A stretch of 64,000 bases of DNA, from NCBI RefSeq assembly GCF_023805255.1, contig NZ_JAMSCK010000001.1:434001-498000 (forward strand), read 5' to 3'. The notes beneath the pieces were generated by a model. The model had not been told where the DNA came from, did no database searches, and saw only the letters and a list, made by a program, of their open reading frames with translations. Positions 43,514 to 52,206 of the stretch are shown piece by piece. How positions within the stretch are numbered: the stretch's first letter is position 1; every line of letters begins with the position of its first letter. A program made the translations under genes and the position numbers. The DNA comes from Gramella jeungdoensis. Lineage in GTDB: Bacteria; Bacteroidota; Bacteroidia; Flavobacteriales; Flavobacteriaceae.

Positions 43514-44929
43514 GCCTAAAAAGGTTAGGAAGCCGTTAAGGATAAGGATAAAGAAACCAAATTCAAATCCGAACCATACCAGGCTATTTAAACTTATTAT
43601 ATAAGAAAGTACCGGAGCTGCAATGGCAATGACGGGAACGAGTTTGTCTCTAACTTTCCAATTGGTAAATAACCCAAACGCATAAAGTCCTAATAAAGGA
43701 CCATAAGTATAGCCTGCGAACTGGAATAGTTTATTGATCACACTTTTATCTGCAATAGCGTATTTAAAAGCTAGCATCACCAGAACCAGCAATACTGAAA
43801 TCGCCACGTGAATTTGTTTTCTGATCCTTACCTGTTTCTTTTCGTCATATTTCTTTTCAATATCAAGTATATCGATACTAAAGGAGGTAGTAAGTGAGGT
43901 CAAGGCACTATCTGCACTGGAGTATGCTGCCGCGATTAATCCCAGGATAAAGAATACGGCTACGGCAAACCCAAGGTCGCCGCTGGTTGCAATGGCTGGA
44001 AAAAGATCGTCCTTCTGCTCTGTGACCCCGTTCAAATCGGCATAATCGGTAAGCAGTACTCCCAGGGCAAGAAAAAGGAAATTCACAAAGACAAGAACTA
44101 TGGTAAACCAGAACATGTTCTTTTGTGCATCTTTAAGGCTTCGACAGGTAAGGTTCTTCTGCATCATATCCTGGTCCAGACCTGTCATGACAATTGCTAT
44201 GAACGCTCCTGAAAGAAATTGTTTTACAAAATGATCCTTGCTTTTCCAGTCTTCAAAAAAGAAGATTTGTGAATGTTCACTTTCCGAGAGATATCCCATC
44301 AGGTTGCTCAATGAGAATCCAAGATCTTCAGAAATGAAATAAATCGTTATCCCCAGCGCCAGCAGCATAAAAAAGGTCTGGAGCGTATCGGTCCAGACTA
44401 TGGTCTTTATTCCACTTTTAAAGGTGTAGAGCCAGATGAGTAAAATAGTGATGGATACAGTTACATAATAAGGCACACCCATAGAATCAAATACCACTAA
44501 CTGAAGTACATTCGCCACAAGGAATAGCCTGAAACTGGCTCCCACCACTCTTGATAGTAGGAAAAAAGATGCTCCTGTTTTGTATGAGGAATTCCCGAAC
44601 CTAGTGTCAAGATAGGTGTAGATAGAGGTCAGGTTCATTTTATAATAGAGAGGCAGTAAAACCTGTCCAATCACAGCGTAACCAAGTGTATATCCCAAAA
44701 CCACCTGGAAATAACTAAAGGAGTCGGCTTCCACGGTTCCGGGGATAGAAATAAAAGTGATCCCGCTTAAGGAGGCCCCAATCATTCCAAAGGCTACTAG
44801 GTACCATGGTGCCTGTTGGTTCGCCTTAAAGAATTCTGCATTGCTGCCGCCACGGCCGGTAAAATATGATATAAGAATAAGTACTGCGAAGTAGGCAGCA
44901 ACAAGAATGAGGACTTGGTATGGTTGCAT
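43484..44929 (-). CDS. Sodium:solute symporter (SSS family)
   Basis: 481 residues with about 13 hydrophobic helices, starting YQVLILVAAYFAVLILISYFTGRGGSNAEFF. The sodium-binding region (FGMIGASLSGITFISIPGTVEADSFSYFQVVLGYTLGYAVIG) and the helix with ILGLIAAAYSSADSALTSLTTSF are family marks. The transporter is probably driven by Na+, as fits a marine bacterium; the substrate (sugar, amino acid, sialate or other) cannot be told. The 3' end overlaps the convergent CoA-binding gene by 30 bases. Divergent from recR. Confidence 0.9.
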   Translation of the reverse strand: MQPYQVLILVAAYFAVLILISYFTGRGGSNAEFFKANQQAPWYLVAFGMIGASLSGITFISIPGTVEADSFSYFQVVLGYTLGYAVIGQVLLPLYYKMNLTSIYTYLDTRFGNSSYKTGASFFLLSRVVGASFRLFLVANVLQLVVFDSMGVPYYVTVSITILLIWLYTFKSGIKTIVWTDTLQTFFMLLALGITIYFISEDLGFSLSNLMGYLSESEHSQIFFFEDWKSKDHFVKQFLSGAFIAIVMTGLDQDMMQKNLTCRSLKDAQKNMFWFTIVLVFVNFLFLALGVLLTDYADLNGVTEQKDDLFPAIATSGDLGFAVAVFFILGLIAAAYSSADSALTSLTTSFSIDILDIEKKYDEKKQVRIRKQIHVAISVLLVLVMLAFKYAIADKSVINKLFQFAGYTYGPLLGLYAFGLFTNWKVRDKLVPVIAIAAPVLSYIISLNSLVWFGFEFGFFILILNGFLTFLGLILLRRKHD

Positions 44930-45006
44930 AGATTGGTATTGTGCCCGGCAATTTACAAATTAAGCTTTAAGTAATCTCATCAGTCAAAAAAATCATAAAT
45001 TCGCAT

Positions 45007-45624
45007 ATGGATTTTTCTTCAAAATTACTGGAGCAGGCCGTAGATGAAATGTCGCAATTACCGGGGATAGGAAAGCGAACTGCCCTTCGATTGGTATTGC
45101 ATTTGTTGAAACAACCTGAAGAACAAACGCTCCGACTATCTGATGCACTTACAAAGCTTCGCAAGGATATTAAACTTTGCAGGAATTGTTTTAACATAAG
45201 TGATACTGAACTTTGTGAGATATGCGCAAATCCCTCAAGATCTGCTGAAATTGTATGCGTGGTTGAAGATATCCGCGATGTGATGGCTATTGAGAATACG
45301 GGTCAGTACCGGGGTCATTATCACGTGTTGGGAGGAAAGATAAGCCCGATGGATGGTATAGGTCCTTCTCAGCTAACTATTAAACCACTTATTGAAAAGG
45401 TGGCCGAAGGAAAAATTGAAGAGATCATATTCGCTTTAAGCAGCACCCTGGAAGGAGATACCACCAATTTTTATATTTTCAAACAGCTGGAAGGTACTAA
45501 TGTTAAGACTTCTACCATCGCCCGGGGAATTTCTGTTGGGGACGAGCTGGAATATGCCGATGAGGTCACCCTGGGTCGAAGCATCACTAACAGGATACCT
45601 TTTGAGAATTCGATGAAGGGATAA
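45007..45624 (+). CDS. recR: Recombination mediator RecR
   Basis: 205 residues, the usual size. Helix-hairpin-helix ([21 protein letters not shown]) at the N-terminus, a zinc motif [21 protein letters not shown] with four Cys, and the Toprim domain [41 protein letters not shown]. With RecO/RecF it loads RecA on SSB-covered single-stranded DNA. A TAAATTCG box sits at 44997-45004, near the ATG. It is followed by a 215-base gap before the E2 gene. Confidence 0.97.
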   Translation: MDFSSKLLEQAVDEMSQLPGIGKRTALRLVLHLLKQPEEQTLRLSDALTKLRKDIKLCRNCFNISDTELCEICANPSRSAEIVCVVEDIRDVMAIENTGQYRGHYHVLGGKISPMDGIGPSQLTIKPLIEKVAEGKIEEIIFALSSTLEGDTTNFYIFKQLEGTNVKTSTIARGISVGDELEYADEVTLGRSITNRIPFENSMKG

Positions 45625-45839
45625 TTTTTTTCACTTTTAAAAACCTCCTTTTCTTTTAAAAAGCTGGAAACTTTTTCAATTCCGTGGTTGAAATCGTAAT
45701 TTTAGCGTGAATTAAAAATGGTTTTCTGGGTAGAAAAAAATCAGAATAAATCAATTTTATTGATTTTTTAATATTTATTAAGCGGTATTTTAATTAAATT
45801 CGCAACTGAAATAACTAATATCACATCTGATTTAAAGAT

Positions 45840-47159
45840 ATGGCAAAATTCGAACTAAAGTTGCCCAAGATGGGCGAAAGTGTTGCAGAAGCGACAATTA
45901 CTAGTTGGTTAAAAGAAGTTGGTGATACAATAGAGATGGATGAACCGGTGCTTGAGATCGCTACCGATAAGGTAGATAGCGAAGTGCCAAGTGAAGTAGA
46001 CGGGAAGCTTGTAGAAAAACTTTTTGAAGCCGATGATGTGGTTCAGGTAGGACAAACCATTGCCATAATTGAAACGGATGCTGAGGTAGAGGAGACTGCC
46101 GATATTGACACAGAAGATGAACCAGCAGAAGCGGCTGAAGTGGAAGAAACAGTAGAGCAGGCTAAAGCGACAGCATCACCTTCTACTGAAGAAGATTATT
46201 CTGATTCTTCCCGATTTTACTCTCCTTTAGTAAAGAATATTGCTAAAGAAGAAGGTATTTCACTTGAAGAACTTGAGAAAATAGAAGGTACAGGCAAGGA
46301 AGGACGTGTGACCAAGAATGATATCCTTGATTATGTACAAAATAGAGGTAAACAGGAAAAGGCTGCTTCAACTACCGGTAAATCTATAGATACTAGTGGT
46401 CTTGAATCTAAAGTTTCTCAACAGCCGAAAGCTGTTGCAAGTGGAGAAGATCAGATCATTGAGATGAGCAGGATGGGTAAAATGATCGCTCATCATATGG
46501 TGCAGAGCGTGCAAACCTCTGCTCATGTTCAGTCATTTATTGAAGTTGATGTTACCAATATCTGGAACTGGAGAAATAAACATAAAGATGCTTTTCAAAA
46601 GCAGGAGGGAGAGAAACTAACATTTACACCGATCTTTATGGAAGCGGTCGCCAAAGCGATACGAGATTTTCCAATGATCAATATTTCGGTGAACGAAGAT
46701 GCTACCAAGGTGATCAAAAAGAAGAATATCAATCTTGGAATGGCTGCAGCTCTCCCTGATGGAAATTTAATAGTTCCTGTTATTAAGAATGCAGATAGAT
46801 TAAACCTTGTAGGTATGGCGAAGGCTGTGAACGACCTAGCCGCCCGTGCAAGACAGAATAAATTAAAACCTGATGAGATCCAGGGGGGGACCTATACCGT
46901 TACCAATGTGGGAACCTTCGGAAGTATTATGGGGACTCCTATTATTAATCAGCCGCAGGTAGGTATCCTCGCTCTTGGAGCGATAAGAAAGATGCCATCG
47001 GTAATCGAAACCTCTGAAGGTGATTTTATAGGAATACGTTATAAAATGATACTTTCGCACAGTTATGATCACAGGGTGGTAAATGGTGCTCTAGGCGGTC
47101 AGTTTGTGCAACGTGTGGCTCAATACCTGGAAGGTTTTGATAAAGACAGGGAGATTTAA
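45840..47159 (+). CDS. 2-oxoacid dehydrogenase E2 (dihydrolipoyl acyltransferase)
   Basis: 439 residues with one lipoyl domain at the N-terminus (lipoyl Lys44 in TDKVDSEV), an acidic Ala/Glu linker (about 80-120), a peripheral-subunit binding domain (RFYSPLVKNIAKEEGISLEELEKIEGTG) and the C-terminal catalytic trimer domain (about 205-439). The acyltransfer block near the end reads SHSYDHRVVNGALGG: His411 is present but the Asp of the HxxxDG motif is Asn415. The E1 and E3 genes are not adjacent, so pyruvate, 2-oxoglutarate or branched-chain type cannot be decided; single-lipoyl branched-chain type is the best guess. It ends with a terminator at 47181. Confidence 0.92.
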   Translation: MAKFELKLPKMGESVAEATITSWLKEVGDTIEMDEPVLEIATDKVDSEVPSEVDGKLVEKLFEADDVVQVGQTIAIIETDAEVEETADIDTEDEPAEAAEVEETVEQAKATASPSTEEDYSDSSRFYSPLVKNIAKEEGISLEELEKIEGTGKEGRVTKNDILDYVQNRGKQEKAASTTGKSIDTSGLESKVSQQPKAVASGEDQIIEMSRMGKMIAHHMVQSVQTSAHVQSFIEVDVTNIWNWRNKHKDAFQKQEGEKLTFTPIFMEAVAKAIRDFPMINISVNEDATKVIKKKNINLGMAAALPDGNLIVPVIKNADRLNLVGMAKAVNDLAARARQNKLKPDEIQGGTYTVTNVGTFGSIMGTPIINQPQVGILALGAIRKMPSVIETSEGDFIGIRYKMILSHSYDHRVVNGALGGQFVQRVAQYLEGFDKDREI

Positions 47160-47180
47160 TCTTTTTTAATAATATTCTGG

Positions 47181-47207
47181 AAAGCCACGTCTATCGTGGC
47201 TTTTTTA
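47181..47207 (+). terminator. Rho-independent terminator
   Basis: Nine-bp stem AAAGCCACG / CGTGGCTTT (47181-47189, 47195-47203) with a T-run, 21 bases after the E2 stop codon. Confidence 0.85.
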
Positions 47208-47297
47208 GTTTTTGGCCATAAAAAAACTAAATGAAAACCTGATTCAGGTCATATCCGGACTATTAAATTATGCTAACTTTACAGAAATTTTTTAAAA

Positions 47298-48074
47298 ATG
47301 GACCTCAAGCTTACCAAGCCAATTTGTTTTTTTGATCTTGAAACTACCGGAACCAATATTACCAACGACAGGATCGTTGAGATTGCAATTCTGAAAGTAT
47401 TTCCGAATGGTAATAAAGAAAGTCATACCTGGCTGGTGAATCCTGAAAGAGAAATTCCGGCCGAAGTAGTGGCTATTCACGGGATTTCTAACGAGAAGGT
47501 TGCAGATGAACCCACTTTTAAAGAACTGGCAGCTAAGGTCCATGATCTTATAAAAGGTTGTGACCTCGCCGGTTATAACTCTAACCGCTTCGATATTCCC
47601 CTTTTAGTGGAGGAGCTGCTAAGGGCCGGGATCGATTTTGAGATGAAGAATGTGGTCGCTGTAGATGTTCAAACCATATTTCATAAGAAGGAGCAGAGGA
47701 CTCTCTCTGCGGCCTACCAGTTCTACTGTGGTAAAAACCTGGAGGATGCTCACAGCGCTCAGGCAGATACCGAAGCTACTTACGAGGTGCTTAAATCACA
47801 GCTGGATAAATATGAAGATCTTGAAAATGATATGAAATGGCTTTCCAATTTCAGCTCCAGGAAGAAATCGGCTGATTTTGCCGGATTCATTGCTTTTGAC
47901 AAAAAAGGGAAAGAGGTTTTTACTTTCGGGAAGTATAAAGGAAAGCATGTTGAGAAAGTGCTGGAAGAAGAGCCGGGCTATTTCGGGTGGATTCAGAATG
48001 CGGATTTTCCCCTTTATACAAAAAAGGTGCTTACCGCGATCAAACTTCGTAAACTTAACAATAAACTTTCCTGA
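47298..48074 (+). CDS. DEDDh 3'-5' exonuclease (DnaQ-like)
   Basis: 258 residues. Exo I ICFFDLETTGTN (Asp13, Glu15), Exo II AGYNSNRFDIPLL, and Exo III with HSAQADTEATYEVL (H-x4-D) establish the DEDDh nuclease site. The C-terminal 80 residues (SADFAGFIAFDKKGKEVFTFGKYKGKHVEKVLEEEPGYFGWIQNADFP) form a small added domain common in Bacteroidota exonucleases of this type. It may be a repair or RNA-processing nuclease rather than the polymerase III epsilon subunit. Its stop overlaps the ATG of the FAH-family gene by one base (TGATG). Confidence 0.88.
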   Translation: MDLKLTKPICFFDLETTGTNITNDRIVEIAILKVFPNGNKESHTWLVNPEREIPAEVVAIHGISNEKVADEPTFKELAAKVHDLIKGCDLAGYNSNRFDIPLLVEELLRAGIDFEMKNVVAVDVQTIFHKKEQRTLSAAYQFYCGKNLEDAHSAQADTEATYEVLKSQLDKYEDLENDMKWLSNFSSRKKSADFAGFIAFDKKGKEVFTFGKYKGKHVEKVLEEEPGYFGWIQNADFPLYTKKVLTAIKLRKLNNKLS

Positions 48075-48688
48075 TGAAGATCATTTGTGTTGGCAGGAAT
48101 TATACCGATCATATTGAGGAGCTTAAGAATGAAAAACCCGAAGATCCGGTACTTTTTCAGAAACCTGATACCTCGATCCTGTTAAAGAAACAACCCTTTT
48201 TTATTCCCGATTTTTCTGATGATATCCACTATGAGGTGGAGGTTCTGGTGAAGATCAAAAAGATAGGGAAACATATTCAGGAAAAATTCGCCCATAAATA
48301 TTATGACGAAATTGGGCTTGGAATAGACTTTACTGCGAGGGACCTTCAGCAAAAATTAAAAGAAAAAGGCCTGCCATGGGAAAAAGCCAAGGCTTTTGAT
48401 GGTGCTGCGGTTGTAAGTAATAAGTGGCTGGATAAGAAAGAACTGGGTAATGTAGATGATCTTAATTTTAGACTGGAAATGAATGATGAAATTGTTCAAC
48501 AGGCCAGTACCTCCCATATGCTATGGAAAATTGACGAATTAATTGCGTATATTTCGACGTATTTCACCTTAAAAATAGGGGATATCATATTTACTGGTAC
48601 ACCGGCGGGTGTGGGAAAAGTTTCTCCCGACGATCGTCTAACCGGTTACCTGGAAGGGGAAAAAATGTTTTCAATTAAAGTAAAATAA
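48074..48688 (+). CDS. Fumarylacetoacetate hydrolase family protein
   Basis: 204 residues, shorter than fahA and consisting of the FAH catalytic fold alone. MKIICVGRNYTDHIEELKNEKPEDPVLFQKPDTS, the metal-binding EVEVLVKIKKIG, TARDLQQKLKEKGLPWEKAKAFDGAAV and DIIFTGTPAGVG are family blocks. Substrates of this subgroup include acylpyruvates and oxaloacetate (FAHD1-like). It shares the TGATG junction with the exonuclease gene and is 6 bases before the Hpt gene. The metal ligands (E-x-E and Asp) appear intact, so it is probably active. Confidence 0.88.
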   Translation: MKIICVGRNYTDHIEELKNEKPEDPVLFQKPDTSILLKKQPFFIPDFSDDIHYEVEVLVKIKKIGKHIQEKFAHKYYDEIGLGIDFTARDLQQKLKEKGLPWEKAKAFDGAAVVSNKWLDKKELGNVDDLNFRLEMNDEIVQQASTSHMLWKIDELIAYISTYFTLKIGDIIFTGTPAGVGKVSPDDRLTGYLEGEKMFSIKVK

Positions 48689-48694
48689 TATTTA

Positions 48695-49033
48695 ATGAGC
48701 AGCTACAATCTAGACGAAGTCAGAGAAATGGCAGGCGGTGATGATGAATTCATGCTTGTCGTGGTACAAACTTTCCTTGAAGAGATTCCGCCAGATGTAG
48801 CGGCCATGAATGAGGCCATAGGAAATGATAATGCCAGTCTTGCATATCAGTATGCACATAAGATGAAGCCAAACCTGCAACTTTTTGGTTTGGAGCTTAT
48901 GGACCAGATAAGGGTCATTGAAGCCTGGTCCAAACAGGGTAAAAGAAAGGACGAAGTGCCCGACGCAGCCGAAAAGATCACCCAAAAAGTGGATGTTGCG
49001 GCTGCTGAACTTAAGCAGGACTTCAACCTGTAA
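48695..49033 (+). CDS. Hpt (histidine phosphotransfer) domain protein
   Basis: 112 residues, nearly all one Hpt four-helix bundle. The phospho-acceptor His55 lies in the helix AYQYAHKMKPNLQLFGL, with the family pattern AHxLKxxxxxxG. It relays phosphate between a hybrid histidine kinase and a response regulator. No kinase or regulator is encoded nearby, so it is an orphan; partners must lie elsewhere. The coding region is packed between the FAH-family gene (6 bases) and cinA (3 bases), so it is cotranscribed with both. Confidence 0.85.
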   Translation: MSSYNLDEVREMAGGDDEFMLVVVQTFLEEIPPDVAAMNEAIGNDNASLAYQYAHKMKPNLQLFGLELMDQIRVIEAWSKQGKRKDEVPDAAEKITQKVDVAAAELKQDFNL

Positions 49034-49036
49034 TTT

Positions 49037-50296
49037 ATGAAGGCTGAAATTATTACAATTGGTGATGAGATTCTCATTGGTCAGATTGTAGATACCAATT
49101 CGGCATTTATTTCCAAAGAACTTAATAAGATAGGTATAAGCGTTCATCAGATCACTTCAATCCAGGATGAGCGCGAACATATATTACAAAGCCTAAAAGA
49201 AGCAAAAGAAAGGGTAGATATTGTTATTATCACCGGAGGACTGGGGCCTACCAAAGACGATATCACTAAAAAATGCCTTTGTGAATTCTTTGGCGATAAA
49301 CTGGTGAGGAATAATGAGGTCTTGAAGCATATTGAAGAACTCTTTGAGAAATATATAGACACCCCTATTTCAGATCTTAACCGCGACCAGGCATTAATAC
49401 CTTCTAAAGCTACTGTTCTTCCCAATAAATATGGTACTGCGGCTGGAATGTGGTTTGAGGAAGATGGAAAAGTGTTTATTTCGATGCCCGGGGTTCCTTA
49501 CGAAATGAAGGAACTTACCAAAGATGAGTTGATTCCCAGGCTGATGAAGAACTTTTCAAGACCCGTGATTTTACATAAGACGGTTATAACCTATGGGCTG
49601 GGAGAAAGTGCCCTGGCCGATAAGATCGAAAGCTGGGAAGATAATCTGCCTAAAGAGATCAAACTGGCTTACTTGCCTAATCTTGGAAAAGTTAGATTAA
49701 GGCTTACCGCCCGGGGTAACGATGAAGAGTATTTAAAGAACCTTATTGACGGCCAGATAACTGATTTGCATGAAATCATAGGCGATGTTATTTATGGGTA
49801 TGAAGATGACGATCTGGTTGAGGTTTTAATCGCAAGAATGCTTGCTGAAAAAGGATGGACATTATCTACTGCCGAAAGCTGTTCCGGCGGAAGGCTGGCA
49901 GTGAAATTTACCCGGGCTCCGGGTTCTTCTGCTACCTTTAAGGGAAGTATTGTGAGTTATGCTACGGAAGTAAAGAAAGAACTTTTGGGGGTTTCTGAAG
50001 AGCTTATAGAACAGAGATCGGTGGTTAGTGCTGAAGTAGCTGAAGCAATGGCAGTGAACGCCAGGAAGAAATTCCATACAGATTTCGCCATATCTACTAC
50101 GGGTAATGCTGGCCCTACAAAGGGAGATAGCGATGCCGAAATAGGAACTGTGTTTATCGCTATCGCAACACCAAATGGAGTGACTTCCGAAAAATTCATG
50201 TTTGGCAATCACCGGGAAAAGGTAATCGGTAAAACTGTAAATAAGGCAATGGAATTGCTTCAGCAAGCGGTAATTAAGTGCCGGGATAGTTCCTGA
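49037..50296 (+). CDS. cinA: CinA: nicotinamide-nucleotide amidase / ADP-ribose pyrophosphatase
   Basis: 419 residues, two domains. The N-terminal molybdopterin-binding-like domain (1-170: [41 protein letters not shown]) hydrolyses ADP-ribose in characterised relatives. The C-terminal PncC domain (about 260-415: [50 protein letters not shown]) deamidates nicotinamide mononucleotide for pyridine salvage. Length is typical. It is the last of four packed genes and is followed by 213 bases with the rpmB promoter. The historical name concerns competence; the enzymatic role is pyridine recycling. Confidence 0.95.
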   Translation: MKAEIITIGDEILIGQIVDTNSAFISKELNKIGISVHQITSIQDEREHILQSLKEAKERVDIVIITGGLGPTKDDITKKCLCEFFGDKLVRNNEVLKHIEELFEKYIDTPISDLNRDQALIPSKATVLPNKYGTAAGMWFEEDGKVFISMPGVPYEMKELTKDELIPRLMKNFSRPVILHKTVITYGLGESALADKIESWEDNLPKEIKLAYLPNLGKVRLRLTARGNDEEYLKNLIDGQITDLHEIIGDVIYGYEDDDLVEVLIARMLAEKGWTLSTAESCSGGRLAVKFTRAPGSSATFKGSIVSYATEVKKELLGVSEELIEQRSVVSAEVAEAMAVNARKKFHTDFAISTTGNAGPTKGDSDAEIGTVFIAIATPNGVTSEKFMFGNHREKVIGKTVNKAMELLQQAVIKCRDSS

Positions 50297-50442
50297 ACAT
50301 GAAATTGATCTGATTTTGCATCAATTAGTTTCGATTTAGGAAAAACTAAAATCGGCTAAATTTTCTATCAGGCCTTTTATAGTCTGCATTTTCACAGGAC
50401 GTAATCAGAGTTGAAATCCCTAAAATATTTTTTTTGAATTAG

Positions 50443-50473
50443 TTGTCTGTTAGGTAAAAAAATCGTTAATTTG
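50443..50473 (+). promoter_or_regulatory. Promoter of the rpmB-rpmG-DUF4295 operon
   Basis: TTG (50443-50445), 20-base spacer and TTAATTTG (50466-50473), one base away from the TAnnTTTG consensus; the ATG of rpmB follows 36 bases later. Confidence 0.55.
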
Positions 50474-50509
50474 CAGCCTGTTTTGAAATAACGAGAAAAG
50501 TATAGAGCA

Positions 50510-50749
50510 ATGTCAAGAGTTTGTGAACTTACCGGGAAAAGAGCAATGGTTGGGAATAATGTTTCTCACGCCATGAATAAGACGAAGCGTAAATTTAACG
50601 CTAACCTAGTTAAAAAACGTTTCTTTATCCCTGAAGAAGACAGATGGATCACTCTTAAAGTGAGCACTTCTGCATTAAAAGATATCAACAAGAAAGGAAT
50701 CTCTGCCGTAATTAAAGAGGCCAGAGCAAAAGGGTTTCTTAAGAAATAA
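50510..50749 (+). CDS. rpmB: 50S ribosomal protein L28
   Basis: 79 residues. MSRVCELTGKRAMVGNNVSHAMNKTKRKFNANLVKKRFFI is the universal bL28 start, with the conserved C-x-L-T-G-K and N-x-V-S-H-A motifs. Only one zinc-type Cys is present, so it is the zinc-free form. No Shine-Dalgarno precedes the ATG, as is normal for Bacteroidota ribosomal genes. First of a three-gene operon, 20 bases before rpmG. Confidence 0.98.
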   Translation: MSRVCELTGKRAMVGNNVSHAMNKTKRKFNANLVKKRFFIPEEDRWITLKVSTSALKDINKKGISAVIKEARAKGFLKK

Positions 50750-50769
50750 TCCGATAAAAAACATTCACA

Positions 50770-50952
50770 ATGGCAAAGAAAGGTAACAGAGTTCAGGTAA
50801 TCCTAGAATGTACAGAACATAAAGCATCTGGTCAACCAGGTACTTCAAGATATATTACTACTAAAAACAAAAAAAATACACCGGATAGAATTGAGTTGAA
50901 AAAATTCAACCCTATTCTTAAGAAAATGACGGTGCATAAAGAAATAAAATAA
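50770..50952 (+). CDS. rpmG: 50S ribosomal protein L33
   Basis: 60 residues. [60 protein letters not shown]; a single Cys in LECTEH instead of two CxxC pairs shows it is the zinc-independent paralogue type. 8 bases upstream of the DUF4295 gene. Confidence 0.97.
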   Translation: MAKKGNRVQVILECTEHKASGQPGTSRYITTKNKKNTPDRIELKKFNPILKKMTVHKEIK

Positions 50953-50960
50953 TTTGAGTC

Positions 50961-51110
50961 ATGGCAAAGAAATCAGTAGCATCTATTCAAACAGGATCTA
51001 AAAGATTAACCAAAGCAATAAAAATGGTTAAATCTGAGAAAACCGGTGCCTATACTTTTGTAGAACAAATCATGGCTCCGGAAGACGTAAACGACTTTTT
51101 GAAGAAGTAA
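50961..51110 (+). CDS. DUF4295 family small basic protein
   Basis: 49 residues, MAKKSVASIQTGSKRLTKAI... with two basic patches, ending YTFVEQIMAPEDVNDFLKK. This small family follows rpmB-rpmG throughout Bacteroidota and is a good candidate for a ribosome-associated protein. I recall that a Bacteroidota-specific large-subunit protein was described from a Flavobacterium ribosome structure, but cannot confirm from memory that it is this family. It ends 31 bases before the terminator. Confidence 0.9.
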   Translation: MAKKSVASIQTGSKRLTKAIKMVKSEKTGAYTFVEQIMAPEDVNDFLKK

Positions 51111-51141
51111 GAAGCTTCACAAACGATATTATTTTTTAAAG

Positions 51142-51175
51142 AAGCCGTTCAGAATAATTCTGGACGGCTTTTTCT
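51142..51175 (+). terminator. Rho-independent terminator of the L28-L33-DUF4295 operon
   Basis: Thirteen-bp stem AAGCCGTTCAGAA / TTCTGGACGGCTT (51142-51154, 51158-51170) with one G-U pair, TAA loop and a T-run. Confidence 0.88.
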
Positions 51176-51248
51176 TTTTATGTATATTTATTGCCGCAAT
51201 TCTAGAGGGTTTTAACCTTCTTTTATTTTTTAAAACCTGCCAAACAAA

Positions 51249-52202
51249 ATGAGTTTATTTAAAAAGATATTTTCACAGGAGAAAAAGGAAAATCTTGATA
51301 AAGGACTGGAGAAATCCAAGACCAGTTTCTTTAATAAGATGAGCAAGGCTGTGGCCGGAAAATCCAAAGTTGATGATGAGGTACTGGATGATCTGGAAGA
51401 AGTACTTGTAAGCAGTGATGTTGGAGTGGCTACCACTATCAAGATCATCAATAGGATTGAAGAGCGTGTGGCTCGCGATAAATACCTGGGAACCGATGAG
51501 CTGAACAAGATCCTTCGGGAAGAAATAGCGGCTTTACTGTCTGAAACGAATACCGGCGAATATTCAGACCTGAATATTCCAGCCGATAAAAAACCTTACG
51601 TAATTATGGTGGTTGGTGTAAACGGAGTTGGAAAGACCACCACCATTGGGAAACTGGCTCACCAGTTCAAGAAAAAGGGAAAAAAGGTGGTACTTGGTGC
51701 CGCTGATACCTTTCGCGCTGCTGCGATAGACCAGTTGCAGATCTGGGCCGACAGGACCGAAGTACCTATCATAAAACAAAAAATGGGAAGTGATCCTGCT
51801 TCTGTAGCTTTTGATACCATTCAGCATGCCGTGAAGATGGACGCCGATGTGGTTTTGATCGATACCGCAGGTCGACTGCATAACAAGGTGAACCTGATGA
51901 AGGAGCTTTCCAAAGTAAAGAGAGTGATGCAGAAAACGGTTGCCGATGCCCCCCACGAAGTACTTCTCGTACTGGATGGATCAACAGGGCAAAACGCCTT
52001 TGAACAGGCCAAACAGTTTACTGCTGCAACGGAAGTAACTTCGCTGGCGGTTACCAAACTGGATGGTACTGCTAAGGGAGGAGTAGTGATCGGTATCAGC
52101 GATCAGTTTAAAATACCTGTAAAATATATAGGTGTGGGAGAAGGAGTGGAAGATCTACAGGTGTTCAATAAATTTGAATTTGTAGATTCCTTCTTTAAAT
52201 AA
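51249..52202 (+). CDS. ftsY: Signal recognition particle receptor FtsY
   Basis: 317-residue GTPase that docks SRP-ribosome complexes at the membrane. NG domain: N-terminal helices (about 25-100), then GTP-binding G1 GVNGVGKT (123-130), DTAGRLHNK, and LDGTAKGG with TKLDG for guanine specificity. The acidic A domain of E. coli is missing and replaced by a short basic helix (MSLFKKIFSQEKKEN), as is usual in Bacteroidota. Partner SRP RNA is at 35474 in this window. The amidase gene follows after 4 bases. Confidence 0.97.
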   Translation: MSLFKKIFSQEKKENLDKGLEKSKTSFFNKMSKAVAGKSKVDDEVLDDLEEVLVSSDVGVATTIKIINRIEERVARDKYLGTDELNKILREEIAALLSETNTGEYSDLNIPADKKPYVIMVVGVNGVGKTTTIGKLAHQFKKKGKKVVLGAADTFRAAAIDQLQIWADRTEVPIIKQKMGSDPASVAFDTIQHAVKMDADVVLIDTAGRLHNKVNLMKELSKVKRVMQKTVADAPHEVLLVLDGSTGQNAFEQAKQFTAATEVTSLAVTKLDGTAKGGVVIGISDQFKIPVKYIGVGEGVEDLQVFNKFEFVDSFFK

Positions 52203-52206
52203 ACCT

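Noticed and set aside
50310-50370. Weak hairpins (AATTGAT/ATCAATT and CGATTT/AAATCG) after cinA
   Set aside because: Short arms and no proper T-run; not convincing as a terminator.
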